63,329 nt of DNA from assembly GCA_964574335.1 (NCBI GenBank), contig CAZNNH010000017.1, positions 1-63,329 on the forward strand, written 5' to 3'. Origin of the DNA: CAZNNH01 sp964574335 (GTDB lineage: Bacteria; Acidobacteriota; Vicinamibacteria; Fen-336). The notes beneath the pieces were generated by a model, which was not told the origin of the DNA, did not search any database, and saw only the letters and a program-made list of their open reading frames with translations. The translations under genes and the position numbers were made by a program. Of this stretch, positions 56,378 through 63,329 are shown piece after piece; position 1 is the first letter of the stretch, and every line of letters begins with the position of its first letter.

Positions 56378-58345
56378 ATGCTCAGTCTTCGACAAGGGAA
56401 GGACATCCTGACCGCCGTCGGCGGGGTCCGAGCGATCGACGAGGCCCGGCAAGTCATCGAGACGGCCCTGGACGCCAGCAACCAGGAGAAGCTCTCGGCG
56501 ATCCAGACCGAGGGGGCGCTGATCAAGATCGCCAACGCGATCGCCATCTGCGCGCCGGAAGCCGTGTTCATCGATACCGGCAGCGCCCAGGACGCCCAAT
56601 GGATCCGCGACTACGCCTTGGCCCGCGGCGAGGAGCGCCGATTGGCCAAAGCGAACCACACCCTCCACTTCGACTTGCCCCAGGAGCAGGCGCGGCTCGT
56701 CAACCAGACCTTCTACATCGTCAACGAGGGCGCGCGGCTCAGCTCTCTGGCCAAGTCGGTCGCGCGCACCGAGGCCCTCGACTACGTCCGGACGCACCTG
56801 ATGGGGATCATGAAGGGCATGACCATGATGGTCGGTTTCTTCATCCGCGGACCCAAGGGCGCCCGGGTCGCCACGCCAGCGATCGAGATCTCCTCCTCCG
56901 CCTACGTGTTGCACTCGGCGACGATCCTGTACCGGCACTGCCACGCGGACTTCGACGCTGAGGTGAAGCGTCGCGGGATCTTCTTCACCAACCTGCATTC
57001 CCAGGGGCCCAACCGGCCGGAAGACGTCCCCGAGGCCCGCATCTTCATGGACCGGAGCTGGCAGACCACCTATTCGACCTTCTGCACCTACGCCGGCAAC
57101 ACCCTTCTGCTCAAGAAGGGCAACCATCGTTTCTCCGCCGACTACGCCACCTACTACCGCCGCGGCGAGGAGCTGAGCGAGCACATGTTCATCACCGGCC
57201 TGACCGGCCCGGGCGGGCGCAGGACCTACTTCGCTGGCGCCGCCCCCTCCGGCTGCGGTAAGACCACCACCGCGATGGTCGGCAGCGACTTCGTCGGCGA
57301 CGATCTGGCGCAGATGTGGATCGCCGAGGACGGCACGGTGCGGGCGATCAACCCCGAGCAGGGCATCTTTGGCATCGTCGCCGATGTCAACCGGGAAGGC
57401 GATCCCCACCTGATGGAGTGCTTGCGAGGCGAGGGCACCGAGGTCATCTGGTCCAACGTGCTGGTCGACGACGATCTCGTCCCCCACTGGCAGGGGAGCG
57501 GCGAGCCTCAGCCCGAGCGGGGGATCAACTTCCAGGGCGAGTGGTTCCGGGGCAAGCGCGACGTGAAGGGCAACGAGATCCCTGTGTCGCACAAGAATGC
57601 CCGGGTGACCCTGCTGGCCGAGGCGATCGCCAACCACAACGCCGGCGCCAACGCGGATCCGGCCGGCGTGCCCATCTCGGTCGTGACCTACTCGGGCCGG
57701 GACGCGGACACCATGCCGCCGGTCTGGGTGGCCAAGTGCCCGGACGACGGTGTGGCCATCGGCGCCTCGATCGTCTCCGCCGCGACCGCCACCGAGGTCG
57801 GCGCGATCGGGGTTGCCCGTCGCCCCTGGGCCAACGCGGCCTTCATCCCGGGGGCGCTGGCCGACTACATGGCGGCGCAGTTCGAGTTCTTCAACTCCCC
57901 GCGGCTGGGCGCCCGGGGGCGGCCGATCCTGGCCGGGCTCAACTACTTCCTGACTCACGCCAGCCGCGGCGGGCCAGGCCAGGGGCTGCTGGGCGAAAAG
58001 CGCGACGTCAGGGTCTGGCTGGGCTGGCTGGAGCTCTTCGCGCACGGCGACGTCCGCGGCCTCGAGACGCCGATCGGGCTCGTCCCGAAGTACGACGATC
58101 TGGTTCGCCTCTTCGCCGGCATCGGCAAGGCCTACGACCGCTCGCTCTATGAGATGCAGTTCAGCCTCTACGTCGACAGGATTGTGGCGCGCATCGACCT
58201 GCAGGCCGAGGCCTACGGGAAGGAGGAGGACCTTCCGCCGCAGTTGCCCGAGGTGTACGGCCGGTGGAAGGCGGAGCTGTTGGCGCTCAAGGCCAGATAC
58301 GGAGCTGTTGTCGGACCGTCTCGACTCGCCGAATCGGCTCGCTGA
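56378..58345 (+). CDS. pckG: Phosphoenolpyruvate carboxykinase (GTP)
   Basis: 655 residues. Converts oxaloacetate and GTP to phosphoenolpyruvate, CO2 and GDP for gluconeogenesis. Visible: the P-loop AGAAPSGCGKTTTAMVG with the mobile Cys, SSAYVLHSATILYR, FVGDDLAQMWI metal site, and FLTHASRGG. Size and the Cys in the P-loop mark the GTP enzyme rather than the ATP one. ATG 56378 has GGAGAGGAG upstream and starts MLSLRQGKD. The 133-base gap before it shows no clear element. Confidence 0.92.
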   Translation: MLSLRQGKDILTAVGGVRAIDEARQVIETALDASNQEKLSAIQTEGALIKIANAIAICAPEAVFIDTGSAQDAQWIRDYALARGEERRLAKANHTLHFDLPQEQARLVNQTFYIVNEGARLSSLAKSVARTEALDYVRTHLMGIMKGMTMMVGFFIRGPKGARVATPAIEISSSAYVLHSATILYRHCHADFDAEVKRRGIFFTNLHSQGPNRPEDVPEARIFMDRSWQTTYSTFCTYAGNTLLLKKGNHRFSADYATYYRRGEELSEHMFITGLTGPGGRRTYFAGAAPSGCGKTTTAMVGSDFVGDDLAQMWIAEDGTVRAINPEQGIFGIVADVNREGDPHLMECLRGEGTEVIWSNVLVDDDLVPHWQGSGEPQPERGINFQGEWFRGKRDVKGNEIPVSHKNARVTLLAEAIANHNAGANADPAGVPISVVTYSGRDADTMPPVWVAKCPDDGVAIGASIVSAATATEVGAIGVARRPWANAAFIPGALADYMAAQFEFFNSPRLGARGRPILAGLNYFLTHASRGGPGQGLLGEKRDVRVWLGWLELFAHGDVRGLETPIGLVPKYDDLVRLFAGIGKAYDRSLYEMQFSLYVDRIVARIDLQAEAYGKEEDLPPQLPEVYGRWKAELLALKARYGAVVGPSRLAESAR

Positions 58346-58365
58346 CGTCGGCCGCGCCCGGCTGG

Positions 58366-59265
58366 TCACGCCTCCCTCCCAAGGCAGGCGCGGAGCCGCT
58401 CTCTCATCGGACGCGGCGGGCAGGCGAAGGCCTGGAGGAACCTCCCAGCGTCGACCGCCTGTGGGATTCCCTGGACCTTCGAGTCCCCGCACACGACCTC
58501 GACCTCCGCGCCCAGCGAGGCGACGTAGTCGGCCAGGTCGCCACACGTCCAGGTCTCCGCCGGGGAGTTGTAGAGAGTGTCGGCGGCACTCTGGGCGGCG
58601 GCCACATGACAGAGGGCCGCCGCCACGTCCTCGACATGGGCCAGCGGGACCCGCTCGGTGGGAAGGAACGGGATCTCGACCTTCAGCACGCCTCCCCCAG
58701 CGGCCGGCCTTTCGAAGAGCCGGCCCCGCCACAGGGACGACGTGCCGCGTACGCCGGCGCCGACCACGGTCGGCAGGCGGAGCGCCACGAACCCGAGCCC
58801 ACTCTCGCGATGGCGGGCCTCGCCGACGACCTCGACGTAGCGCTTGGTCACGCCGTAGACGTCCGTGGGCGCCGCCGGCGTGGCCTCCGATACGCTGCCG
58901 CAGTCGTCGAAACGTCTGGTCCGATAGGCGCTGATGGAGCTTCCGAAGACGAACCGCGAGACCCCCGCCCGGACGGCGAGGTCGATCAGCTTCAGGCTGA
59001 CGCCGACGTTGACGCGCAGGGCCTCCTGCGGGTCCTGGCGGGACGCGGAGTTGAGCAGCGAGGCCAGATGGATGACGGCGTCGACGCGACGATCCTGACA
59101 GAGGCCGGACAGGAACGAGTCGTCCCTCAGGTCCCCCGTGAGGGTCGGGCAAGGGGCCGGTGCCGGGAACGCTCGGTCGACGGCCATGACGTCTTGCCCT
59201 CGGCGCGAGAGCAGGGAGCAGACATGCTGGCCGACGAAGCCCGCCCCGCCGGTGACGAGTATCAC
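58366..59265 (-). CDS. NAD-dependent epimerase/dehydratase (extended SDR)
   Basis: 299 residues. Rossmann start ILVTGGAGFVGQHVCSLL, VIHLASL, FVFGSSISAY (catalytic Ser), and YGVTKRYVE (Tyr-x3-Lys). Substrate, probably a nucleotide sugar or related compound, is not readable. GTG 59265 overlaps the stop of the mini-HEAT ORF (GTGA), so translation is coupled. Confidence 0.87.
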   Translation of the reverse strand: MILVTGGAGFVGQHVCSLLSRRGQDVMAVDRAFPAPAPCPTLTGDLRDDSFLSGLCQDRRVDAVIHLASLLNSASRQDPQEALRVNVGVSLKLIDLAVRAGVSRFVFGSSISAYRTRRFDDCGSVSEATPAAPTDVYGVTKRYVEVVGEARHRESGLGFVALRLPTVVGAGVRGTSSLWRGRLFERPAAGGGVLKVEIPFLPTERVPLAHVEDVAAALCHVAAAQSAADTLYNSPAETWTCGDLADYVASLGAEVEVVCGDSKVQGIPQAVDAGRFLQAFACPPRPMRERLRACLGREA

Positions 59266-59414
59266 GTGGCGATCGCCTCCGCCGCCCGGACCCGGACTCG
59301 CTCGTTGTTGTCCCTGAGGCTCGGCCGCAGCGCTTCGAACACCGGTGCGTCAGGGTCGCCGACGTGCCTGCAAGCCTCAACCGCAGACGGCCTGACAATG
59401 CGGCTCCGACTCAT
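59262..59414 (-). CDS. Very short HEAT-repeat ORF (50 aa)
   Basis: ATG 59414 to TGA 59262-59264, too short for routine ORF calling. It encodes one HEAT-type helix pair: VEACRHVGDPDAPVFEALRP then SLRDNNERVRVRAAEAIAT. It overlaps the upstream LRR gene stop (ATGA) and the downstream SDR start (GTGA), exactly as real genes in this genome do. One repeat cannot fold as a solenoid alone; it may cap a partner or be the end of a decayed HEAT protein. Confidence 0.5.
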   Translation of the reverse strand: MSRSRIVRPSAVEACRHVGDPDAPVFEALRPSLRDNNERVRVRAAEAIAT

Positions 59415-60232
59415 TCGGCGTGACCTCCGCCAACCGGGACCGTCTTGGCGTGCCTGTCCCGAAGGGCCTTGAACGCGGCAACGTAGCGCTCGAGGCGCTC
59501 CCGGTCCCGAGCCTGATCCAGGAAAGGCTTGCCCTTGCCGGTGACCATCACGTCCTTCCCGTCGATCGGTGTCGTGAGCACGAGAAACGGCGCGAACAGC
59601 TCACACGCGGTGTCCGGCAACCGGACGGACAGGAACGCGTAGTCGTCCGTCGGGAACTGGTTGGAGAGCGTCAGCGACCGCAGCCTTCGACAACCGGCGA
59701 GAGGCCGCAGACCGTCCCGCTCCACCGACAGGTTGGTCAGCACCAGTTCCTCCAGCGCCGGAAGCTCTGCCAGCGGGAGAAGCGTGCTCACCCGGTTTCT
59801 GGCCCAGGTCCCGCCGGAGAAGTCGAGGAACCGCAGGCGGCGCAGCGAGCCGAGGGGTGAGAGATCGAAGACGCGGGGCACGTGCTCCAGGACCAGCTCC
59901 TCGAGCCTCCCGAGGCGCTCGAGGGGCGCGATGTCGGATAGCTTGGTGTTCCAGCGGATGGCGAGCCCTCGGAGATCGGCGAGCTGCGTCAGAGGCTCGA
60001 GGTCGGCGACCCTCATCTCGTAGAGGGACAGGGACCGGACGTCCAGGTGCCGGCAGATGGACCGGAGACTGGCGTCGTCGATCCCGACGGCGTACGCGGC
60101 TTCGCCCGAGAGGGGCGCGCCGAGCCGGCGAACCCGATGCACCGTGCCGTCGAGCAGCAGGACGGGCTTGTCCTCCGGGCCCCAGCGAGCGCCCGGCCAG
60201 GGATTCATCCTCAGGTTGGCAGGCGTCGGCAT
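59411..60232 (-). CDS. Leucine-rich repeat protein
   Basis: 273 residues. About five LRR units in the middle (LDVRSLSLYEMRVADLEPL, LADLRGLAIRWNTKLSDIAPL, LGRLEELVLEHVPRVFDL, LRRLRFLDFSGGTWARN, LPALEELVLTNLSVERDGL). No signal peptide or membrane segment, so cytosolic protein binding is likely. The C-terminal ~70 residues are non-repetitive. It starts three bases downstream of the truncated ligase frame and overlaps the mini-HEAT ORF. Confidence 0.75.
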   Translation of the reverse strand: MPTPANLRMNPWPGARWGPEDKPVLLLDGTVHRVRRLGAPLSGEAAYAVGIDDASLRSICRHLDVRSLSLYEMRVADLEPLTQLADLRGLAIRWNTKLSDIAPLERLGRLEELVLEHVPRVFDLSPLGSLRRLRFLDFSGGTWARNRVSTLLPLAELPALEELVLTNLSVERDGLRPLAGCRRLRSLTLSNQFPTDDYAFLSVRLPDTACELFAPFLVLTTPIDGKDVMVTGKGKPFLDQARDRERLERYVAAFKALRDRHAKTVPVGGGHAE

Positions 60233-60235
60233 TCC

Positions 60236-60853
60236 CTATCTCGAGTCGATGGAGCCGCTCTGAGCCGCGAAGAGCGCCCGCACCGTGTCGATGGTGTCGG
60301 CTTCGCTGGCCGGCTTGTCGTCGCGAGAGCCCTTGACCCGGGCCACCGCCCCCAGGTCGCCCGAGACCAGGAAGGCCCGGCGAACCTGTCCGGGCGCCAC
60401 GCCCGCCCCCTCGGCGATGGCCTCCAGCATCAGGCCCTCGAGCGCCCCCTGCCGGAGCTCGCCTAGCACCAGGCCGCCCAGGTACTCCTGCTCCCGGCGG
60501 GTGGCCCTCCGCAGCAGCTCGCGCAACCGCCGCCCCCGCTCCTCGGCGGAGCCGGGTCCCCGGACGGCCGCGATCCGAGTCAGCTCGGCGTCGACCTCGG
60601 CCAGGCTCAGGGTCGACGCCTCCGCCGCCGAGTCGGGCCAGGCCGCGCGCAGCGCCGCGTAGCCCAGCCCCAGCTTGCCCTGGGGCAGGGACCCGGAGAG
60701 ATAGGCGACGCCCACCGGGACCTCGGCCGGGGCCGGCTTCCGGAGCTGGTCCGCCAGCAGGCCCACCTTCTGCTTGCGAGCCCGCGTCGCCGACAGGCGC
60801 CCGGACGTCTCCACCAGCGCCGCCAGAGTGGCCGGGCCTGGAGTGGCTTCCAT
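60236..60853 (-). pseudogene. ATP-dependent DNA ligase, N-terminal domain only
   Basis: 205 codons. The first ~170 residues match the helical N-terminal domain of LigB/LigC-type ligases (VGVAYLSGSLPQGKLGLGYA, REQEYLGGLVLGELRQGALE, APGQVRRAFLVSGDLG). After about codon 172 the similarity stops and the chain ends with an unrelated tail (DDKPASEADTIDTVRALF). The whole nucleotidyltransferase domain with its Lys-x-Asp-Gly motif is missing and not found downstream; an LRR gene begins three bases later. Read as a truncated gene, though a standalone DNA-binding domain is possible. Confidence 0.7.
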
Positions 60854-60973
60854 CTCTCCCGGGATCGTACGTCCGGGCCAGGCCTGCCCGCCACTTGCAG
60901 CCCGTCCTGCCGTATCCTTGGGCGGGTCGTCGGGAATAATAGGACGAGGCCGAGGTATCGGTCTGGGACAGGC

Positions 60974-61558
60974 ATGGCCGACAACACCGTGGACGCCGAC
61001 CTGCTGTCACGAGCCTCACGAGGTGACGAAACGGCGTTCGTGCTTCTCTATGAACGTCACCGGACGCCGGTCTTCCGGTTCGCCTACCGACTGCTCGGCT
61101 CGGTGCAGCAGGCGGAGGACGTGACCCATGACTGCTTCCTGGCGCTGATCCGGAGGCCCGACGGGTACCAGGCCGACCGGGCTTCGCTACGCACCTACCT
61201 GTGCGCGGCGGCGCGGAACCTGGCGTTCAAGCAGTTCCGCCGTCAGGGGATCGAGACCGTGATGGAGGATCCGCCGGACCCGGAGCCGGGCCCGGAGGTG
61301 TCGGACCCGGAGCGGCAGCTCCTGGAGAGCGAGCGGGCCGAGGAGGTGCGCCGGGCGGTCGCCACCCTCCCGCCCCTCCAGCGGGAAGCCCTGATCCTCT
61401 TCGAGTACATGGAGATGCCGCTGGCGGAGGTGGCCGCGACCGTGGGGACGGACGTGGGTACGGTGAAGTCACGGTTGCACCGGGCGCGCGGGCGCCTGCG
61501 GAGGATCCTGGAGCCGTTGCTGGCGACGAGTCGGGCCCAGTTGGAGGGGCAGGCATGA
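60974..61558 (+). CDS. ECF-type RNA polymerase sigma factor
   Basis: 194 residues. Region 2: ETAFVLLYERHRTPVFRFAYRLLGSVQQAEDVTHDCFL (cited in part: RFAYRLLGSVQQAEDVTHDC). Region 4: TLPPLQREALILFEYMEMPLAEVAATVG and a recognition helix VGTVKSRLHRARGRLRR. No region 1 or 3, hence ECF. It overlaps a small membrane protein by 4 bases (ATGA), the common layout for a sigma/anti-sigma pair. An AATAAT stretch near 60935 may be the promoter -10. Confidence 0.92.
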   Translation: MADNTVDADLLSRASRGDETAFVLLYERHRTPVFRFAYRLLGSVQQAEDVTHDCFLALIRRPDGYQADRASLRTYLCAAARNLAFKQFRRQGIETVMEDPPDPEPGPEVSDPERQLLESERAEEVRRAVATLPPLQREALILFEYMEMPLAEVAATVGTDVGTVKSRLHRARGRLRRILEPLLATSRAQLEGQA

Positions 61559-61971
61559 AGGACGATCAGGTGAAGAAGACGATGGACGGGCCCGAGGGCC
61601 CGGAGCGCGACGATCTGAGCCGGCTGCTCAGGCTGTGGAAGGCTCCCGACGCCCCCGAGGCCCTCGACGAGCGCATCTTGGCCAGCTTCCGCCAGCACGC
61701 CGAGCGGGGATCGATCTGGCGCCGGTTCTTCACGGCGTCGATCCGGGTGCCGGTGCCGGTGGCGTTGGCCGCAGCGCTCTTGCTTCTGCTGTCGGTGGGG
61801 TTGGCGCTGCGCCGGCCGACCACGGCGGTGCCCGAGGCGTCGAGACTCGGACCACCGGTCCAGGCCGCCGATGCCCAGGCGCCGCCGGTGGTCACGCACA
61901 CCAGCCTCGCCGGCTTCGAGCCGGCCAGCGACGTGGACGCCAGCATCGTCCTGGAGAGTGCCCTGCCGTGA
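61555..61971 (+). CDS. Single-pass membrane protein, putative anti-sigma factor
   Basis: 138 residues. A cytosolic N-terminal ~65 residues (LSRLLRLWKAPDAPEALDERILASF) is followed by a membrane helix (VPVPVALAAALLLLLSVGLAL, about 75-95) and a short extracytoplasmic tail. There is no zinc His-x3-Cys-x2-Cys motif, so it is not a ZAS anti-sigma; the role is inferred from coupling to the sigma gene. Overlaps both neighbours by 4 bases. Confidence 0.65.
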   Translation: MKDDQVKKTMDGPEGPERDDLSRLLRLWKAPDAPEALDERILASFRQHAERGSIWRRFFTASIRVPVPVALAAALLLLLSVGLALRRPTTAVPEASRLGPPVQAADAQAPPVVTHTSLAGFEPASDVDASIVLESALP

Positions 61972-63209
61972 GCCTGCTCGTCCTCCTGCTGGCTGCCAGC
62001 CAGGCCGCCGGCTCGGCCACCTCCCGGCCGGGGGGGCCGGCCAACGGCTCGGACTTCGCCTTCGCCAAGCTCGGCGGCGACGTGCACGTCGGCTTCGCGC
62101 TGGTGCGTTCGGGCGGCGGCACGGGGGAGGGCTCGATCGGCGAGGTGGTGGTGCCGGGCTCCAACGACGTCAGCCGGGTGCTCTTCGACCAGAAGGGCGG
62201 CGCCTACTTCGGCTATCGGCTGGAAGCCCAGGCGCTGCCCCTTCCCGGCCGCTTCAAGCTGTCCTTCCGGTCCCTCGAGGCGCGTGTCGCTGGCGAGTTG
62301 GAGCGTCGCATCGACTGCCCGGATTGCCTGCCCCCGACGCCACTGGCGGCCGGCGACGCGACCTATCCGCCGCCTCGGCTGGTCGCCGATGGCGAGGCCA
62401 CCGCCATCGACCTCCTGTTCAACCCCCAGACGCGCGAGAAGATCTTCGACGTACTGATCGTCTCCCGGAGGCCGATCCCGGTGAGCGCCATGCGCGAGGC
62501 CGCCGAGCGCATCAAGCAGGCGTTGATCGAGGTCCGGCGCGGCGACAACTTCGTGGCCCGTCGCTCCCTCGACGAGGCCGCCGCCGCCTACGTGCGCACC
62601 CTGGCGCTGAACCCCAACGACGCCACCGTCTGCAACCAACTCGGGATGTGCTATCAGAGGATGGGCAGGGACCGAGAGGCCTGGCAGCAGTACGAACGCG
62701 CCCTTGAGCTCAACCCCGACTACTACGCGGTCTGGAACAACATGGGGGTCATCGAGCACAGCCGTGGGCGCTACAAGCAGGCGGTCAAACGGTACGAGCG
62801 CGCCGTCGCCCTGAAGGGGGACTACGCCACCGCCTACAAGAACATGGGCGCCGCCTACTTCGCCATGGAGCGCTACGACGACGGGCTCGAGGCCTACCGC
62901 ACCGCCTTCCGTCTCGACCCGGCCGCCTTTCGGGCGTCCGCCAACGCGCCGGTCCAGACCAGCGGTGTCGACATCGGGTTGCAGTATTTCTTCTTCGCCA
63001 AGATCTGCGCTCAGGCCGGCCGGCCGGATGCGGCGGTCGATCTCCTCACCAAGGCGTACGAGAACGGCTTCCGCGATTTCGACAGGGTCGCGGCCGATCA
63101 CGATTTTGCGGCGCTGCTCGAGCACCCCCGCTACCTCGCCCTGGTGGCCGGCCTGCCGCTGCCACCCACGCCTGCGCCCGGGACGGGAGGCGCTCCCCCT
63201 TCCCACTGA
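61968..63209 (+). CDS. Exported TPR protein of the sigma operon
   Basis: 413 residues. A signal-like start (SLLVLLLAASQAAGSA), an N-terminal beta-rich domain of ~190 residues without clear family (LLFNPQTREKIFDVLIVSRR), then at least three TPR units (NQLGMCYQRMGRDREAWQQ, WNNMGVIEHSRGRYKQAVKR, YKNMGAAYFAMERYDDGLEA). The tail ends in Pro/Gly. GTG 61968 overlaps the preceding stop. Probably a periplasmic scaffold whose state is linked to the ECF sigma. Confidence 0.75.
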   Translation: MSLLVLLLAASQAAGSATSRPGGPANGSDFAFAKLGGDVHVGFALVRSGGGTGEGSIGEVVVPGSNDVSRVLFDQKGGAYFGYRLEAQALPLPGRFKLSFRSLEARVAGELERRIDCPDCLPPTPLAAGDATYPPPRLVADGEATAIDLLFNPQTREKIFDVLIVSRRPIPVSAMREAAERIKQALIEVRRGDNFVARRSLDEAAAAYVRTLALNPNDATVCNQLGMCYQRMGRDREAWQQYERALELNPDYYAVWNNMGVIEHSRGRYKQAVKRYERAVALKGDYATAYKNMGAAYFAMERYDDGLEAYRTAFRLDPAAFRASANAPVQTSGVDIGLQYFFFAKICAQAGRPDAAVDLLTKAYENGFRDFDRVAADHDFAALLEHPRYLALVAGLPLPPTPAPGTGGAPPSH

Positions 63210-63329
63210 CACGCCCGGCTCTTGACCGGGGTCGACCCGAGCCGAGCTCTGCTGCCCAGGGGGCCGCCGTCATCCTGAGTCGGGCACCGGCGTGACCGCC
63301 GGTCAGTGTGAGGACAGAAACGGCGGACT

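Noticed and set aside
56252..59398. 1048-codon minus-strand frame opposite pckG
   Set aside because: No recognisable protein; overlaps pckG, the SDR and the mini-HEAT gene, all with clear families.
63210..63329. Start of another gene at the right edge
   Set aside because: There is a TTGACC hexamer and an ACCGGCG/CGCCGGT hairpin, but no reading frame with recognisable protein; too short to call.

Overview
The window is 63.3 kb of very GC-rich, gene-dense bacterial DNA with one scaffold gap of 100 N at 40808-40907. The organism cannot be named from this sequence alone. High GC, two eukaryote-type Ser/Thr kinases, a DUF4388-FHA protein, DUF1015, CPBP and DUF2911 proteins, succinylase-type lysine synthesis, GTP-dependent PEP carboxykinase and a group 3-type NiFe hydrogenase fit Acidobacteriota or a similar high-GC Gram-negative lineage. 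This is inference. Many starts overlap the preceding stop (ATGA or GTGA), so operons are compact and translationally coupled. No rRNA, tRNA or CRISPR array was recognised.

Layout. 1-4544: leucine catabolism (methylcrotonyl-CoA carboxylase beta end, methylglutaconyl-CoA hydratase, biotin carboxylase and biotin carrier as separate frames, HMG-CoA lyase), with a membrane-glycosyltransferase remnant inside. 4768-12602: a five-gene hydrogenase operon (hoxEFUYH-like) in which HoxF is fused to a GltD-like NADPH/FAD module and HoxU is a NuoG-sized protein. 12589-18336: a PfkB kinase, a CPBP protease, a metalloprotease-like lipoprotein, a receiver-kinase hybrid, KDPG aldolase, and a thioredoxin-like lipoprotein with an in-frame TGA that is very probably selenocysteine. 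18372-28686: TauE/SafE, DinB, AMIN protein, sensor kinase, cupredoxin, M28 peptidase, DUF4388-FHA, DUF1015 and small proteins. 28761-31378: a dead GH43 gene, then an AhpD-like protein with an ArsS-like radical SAM enzyme. 31403-40637: GDPD, HD-GYP, HAD phosphatase, sulfatase-like protein and two membrane glycosyltransferases. 40636-41002: repeat array with the gap.

41596-46268 is a sulfur-assimilation cluster: APS reductase, a ThrC-like PLP enzyme, a MoaD/CysO-like sulfur carrier and a siroheme reductase. It has a promoter overlapping a palindrome of Rrf2 type, and a 30-codon leader peptide with three consecutive Cys codons followed by mutually exclusive RNA hairpins. 47362-51392 is the ask-dapB-dapA-dapD operon, itself preceded by a leader peptide and a strong intrinsic terminator. 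An IS200-like/RAYT transposase element (51390-52269) has near-perfect terminal inverted repeats that supply the last codons of both neighbours (dapD and fumC).

53745-63329: CPA2 antiporter, a sensor-like protein, PEP carboxykinase, an overlapping SDR/mini-HEAT/LRR trio next to a truncated ATP-dependent DNA ligase, and an ECF sigma operon with a TPR protein. The strongest leads are the poly-Cys attenuator with its sulfur-carrier operon, the selenoprotein, and the unusual hydrogenase.
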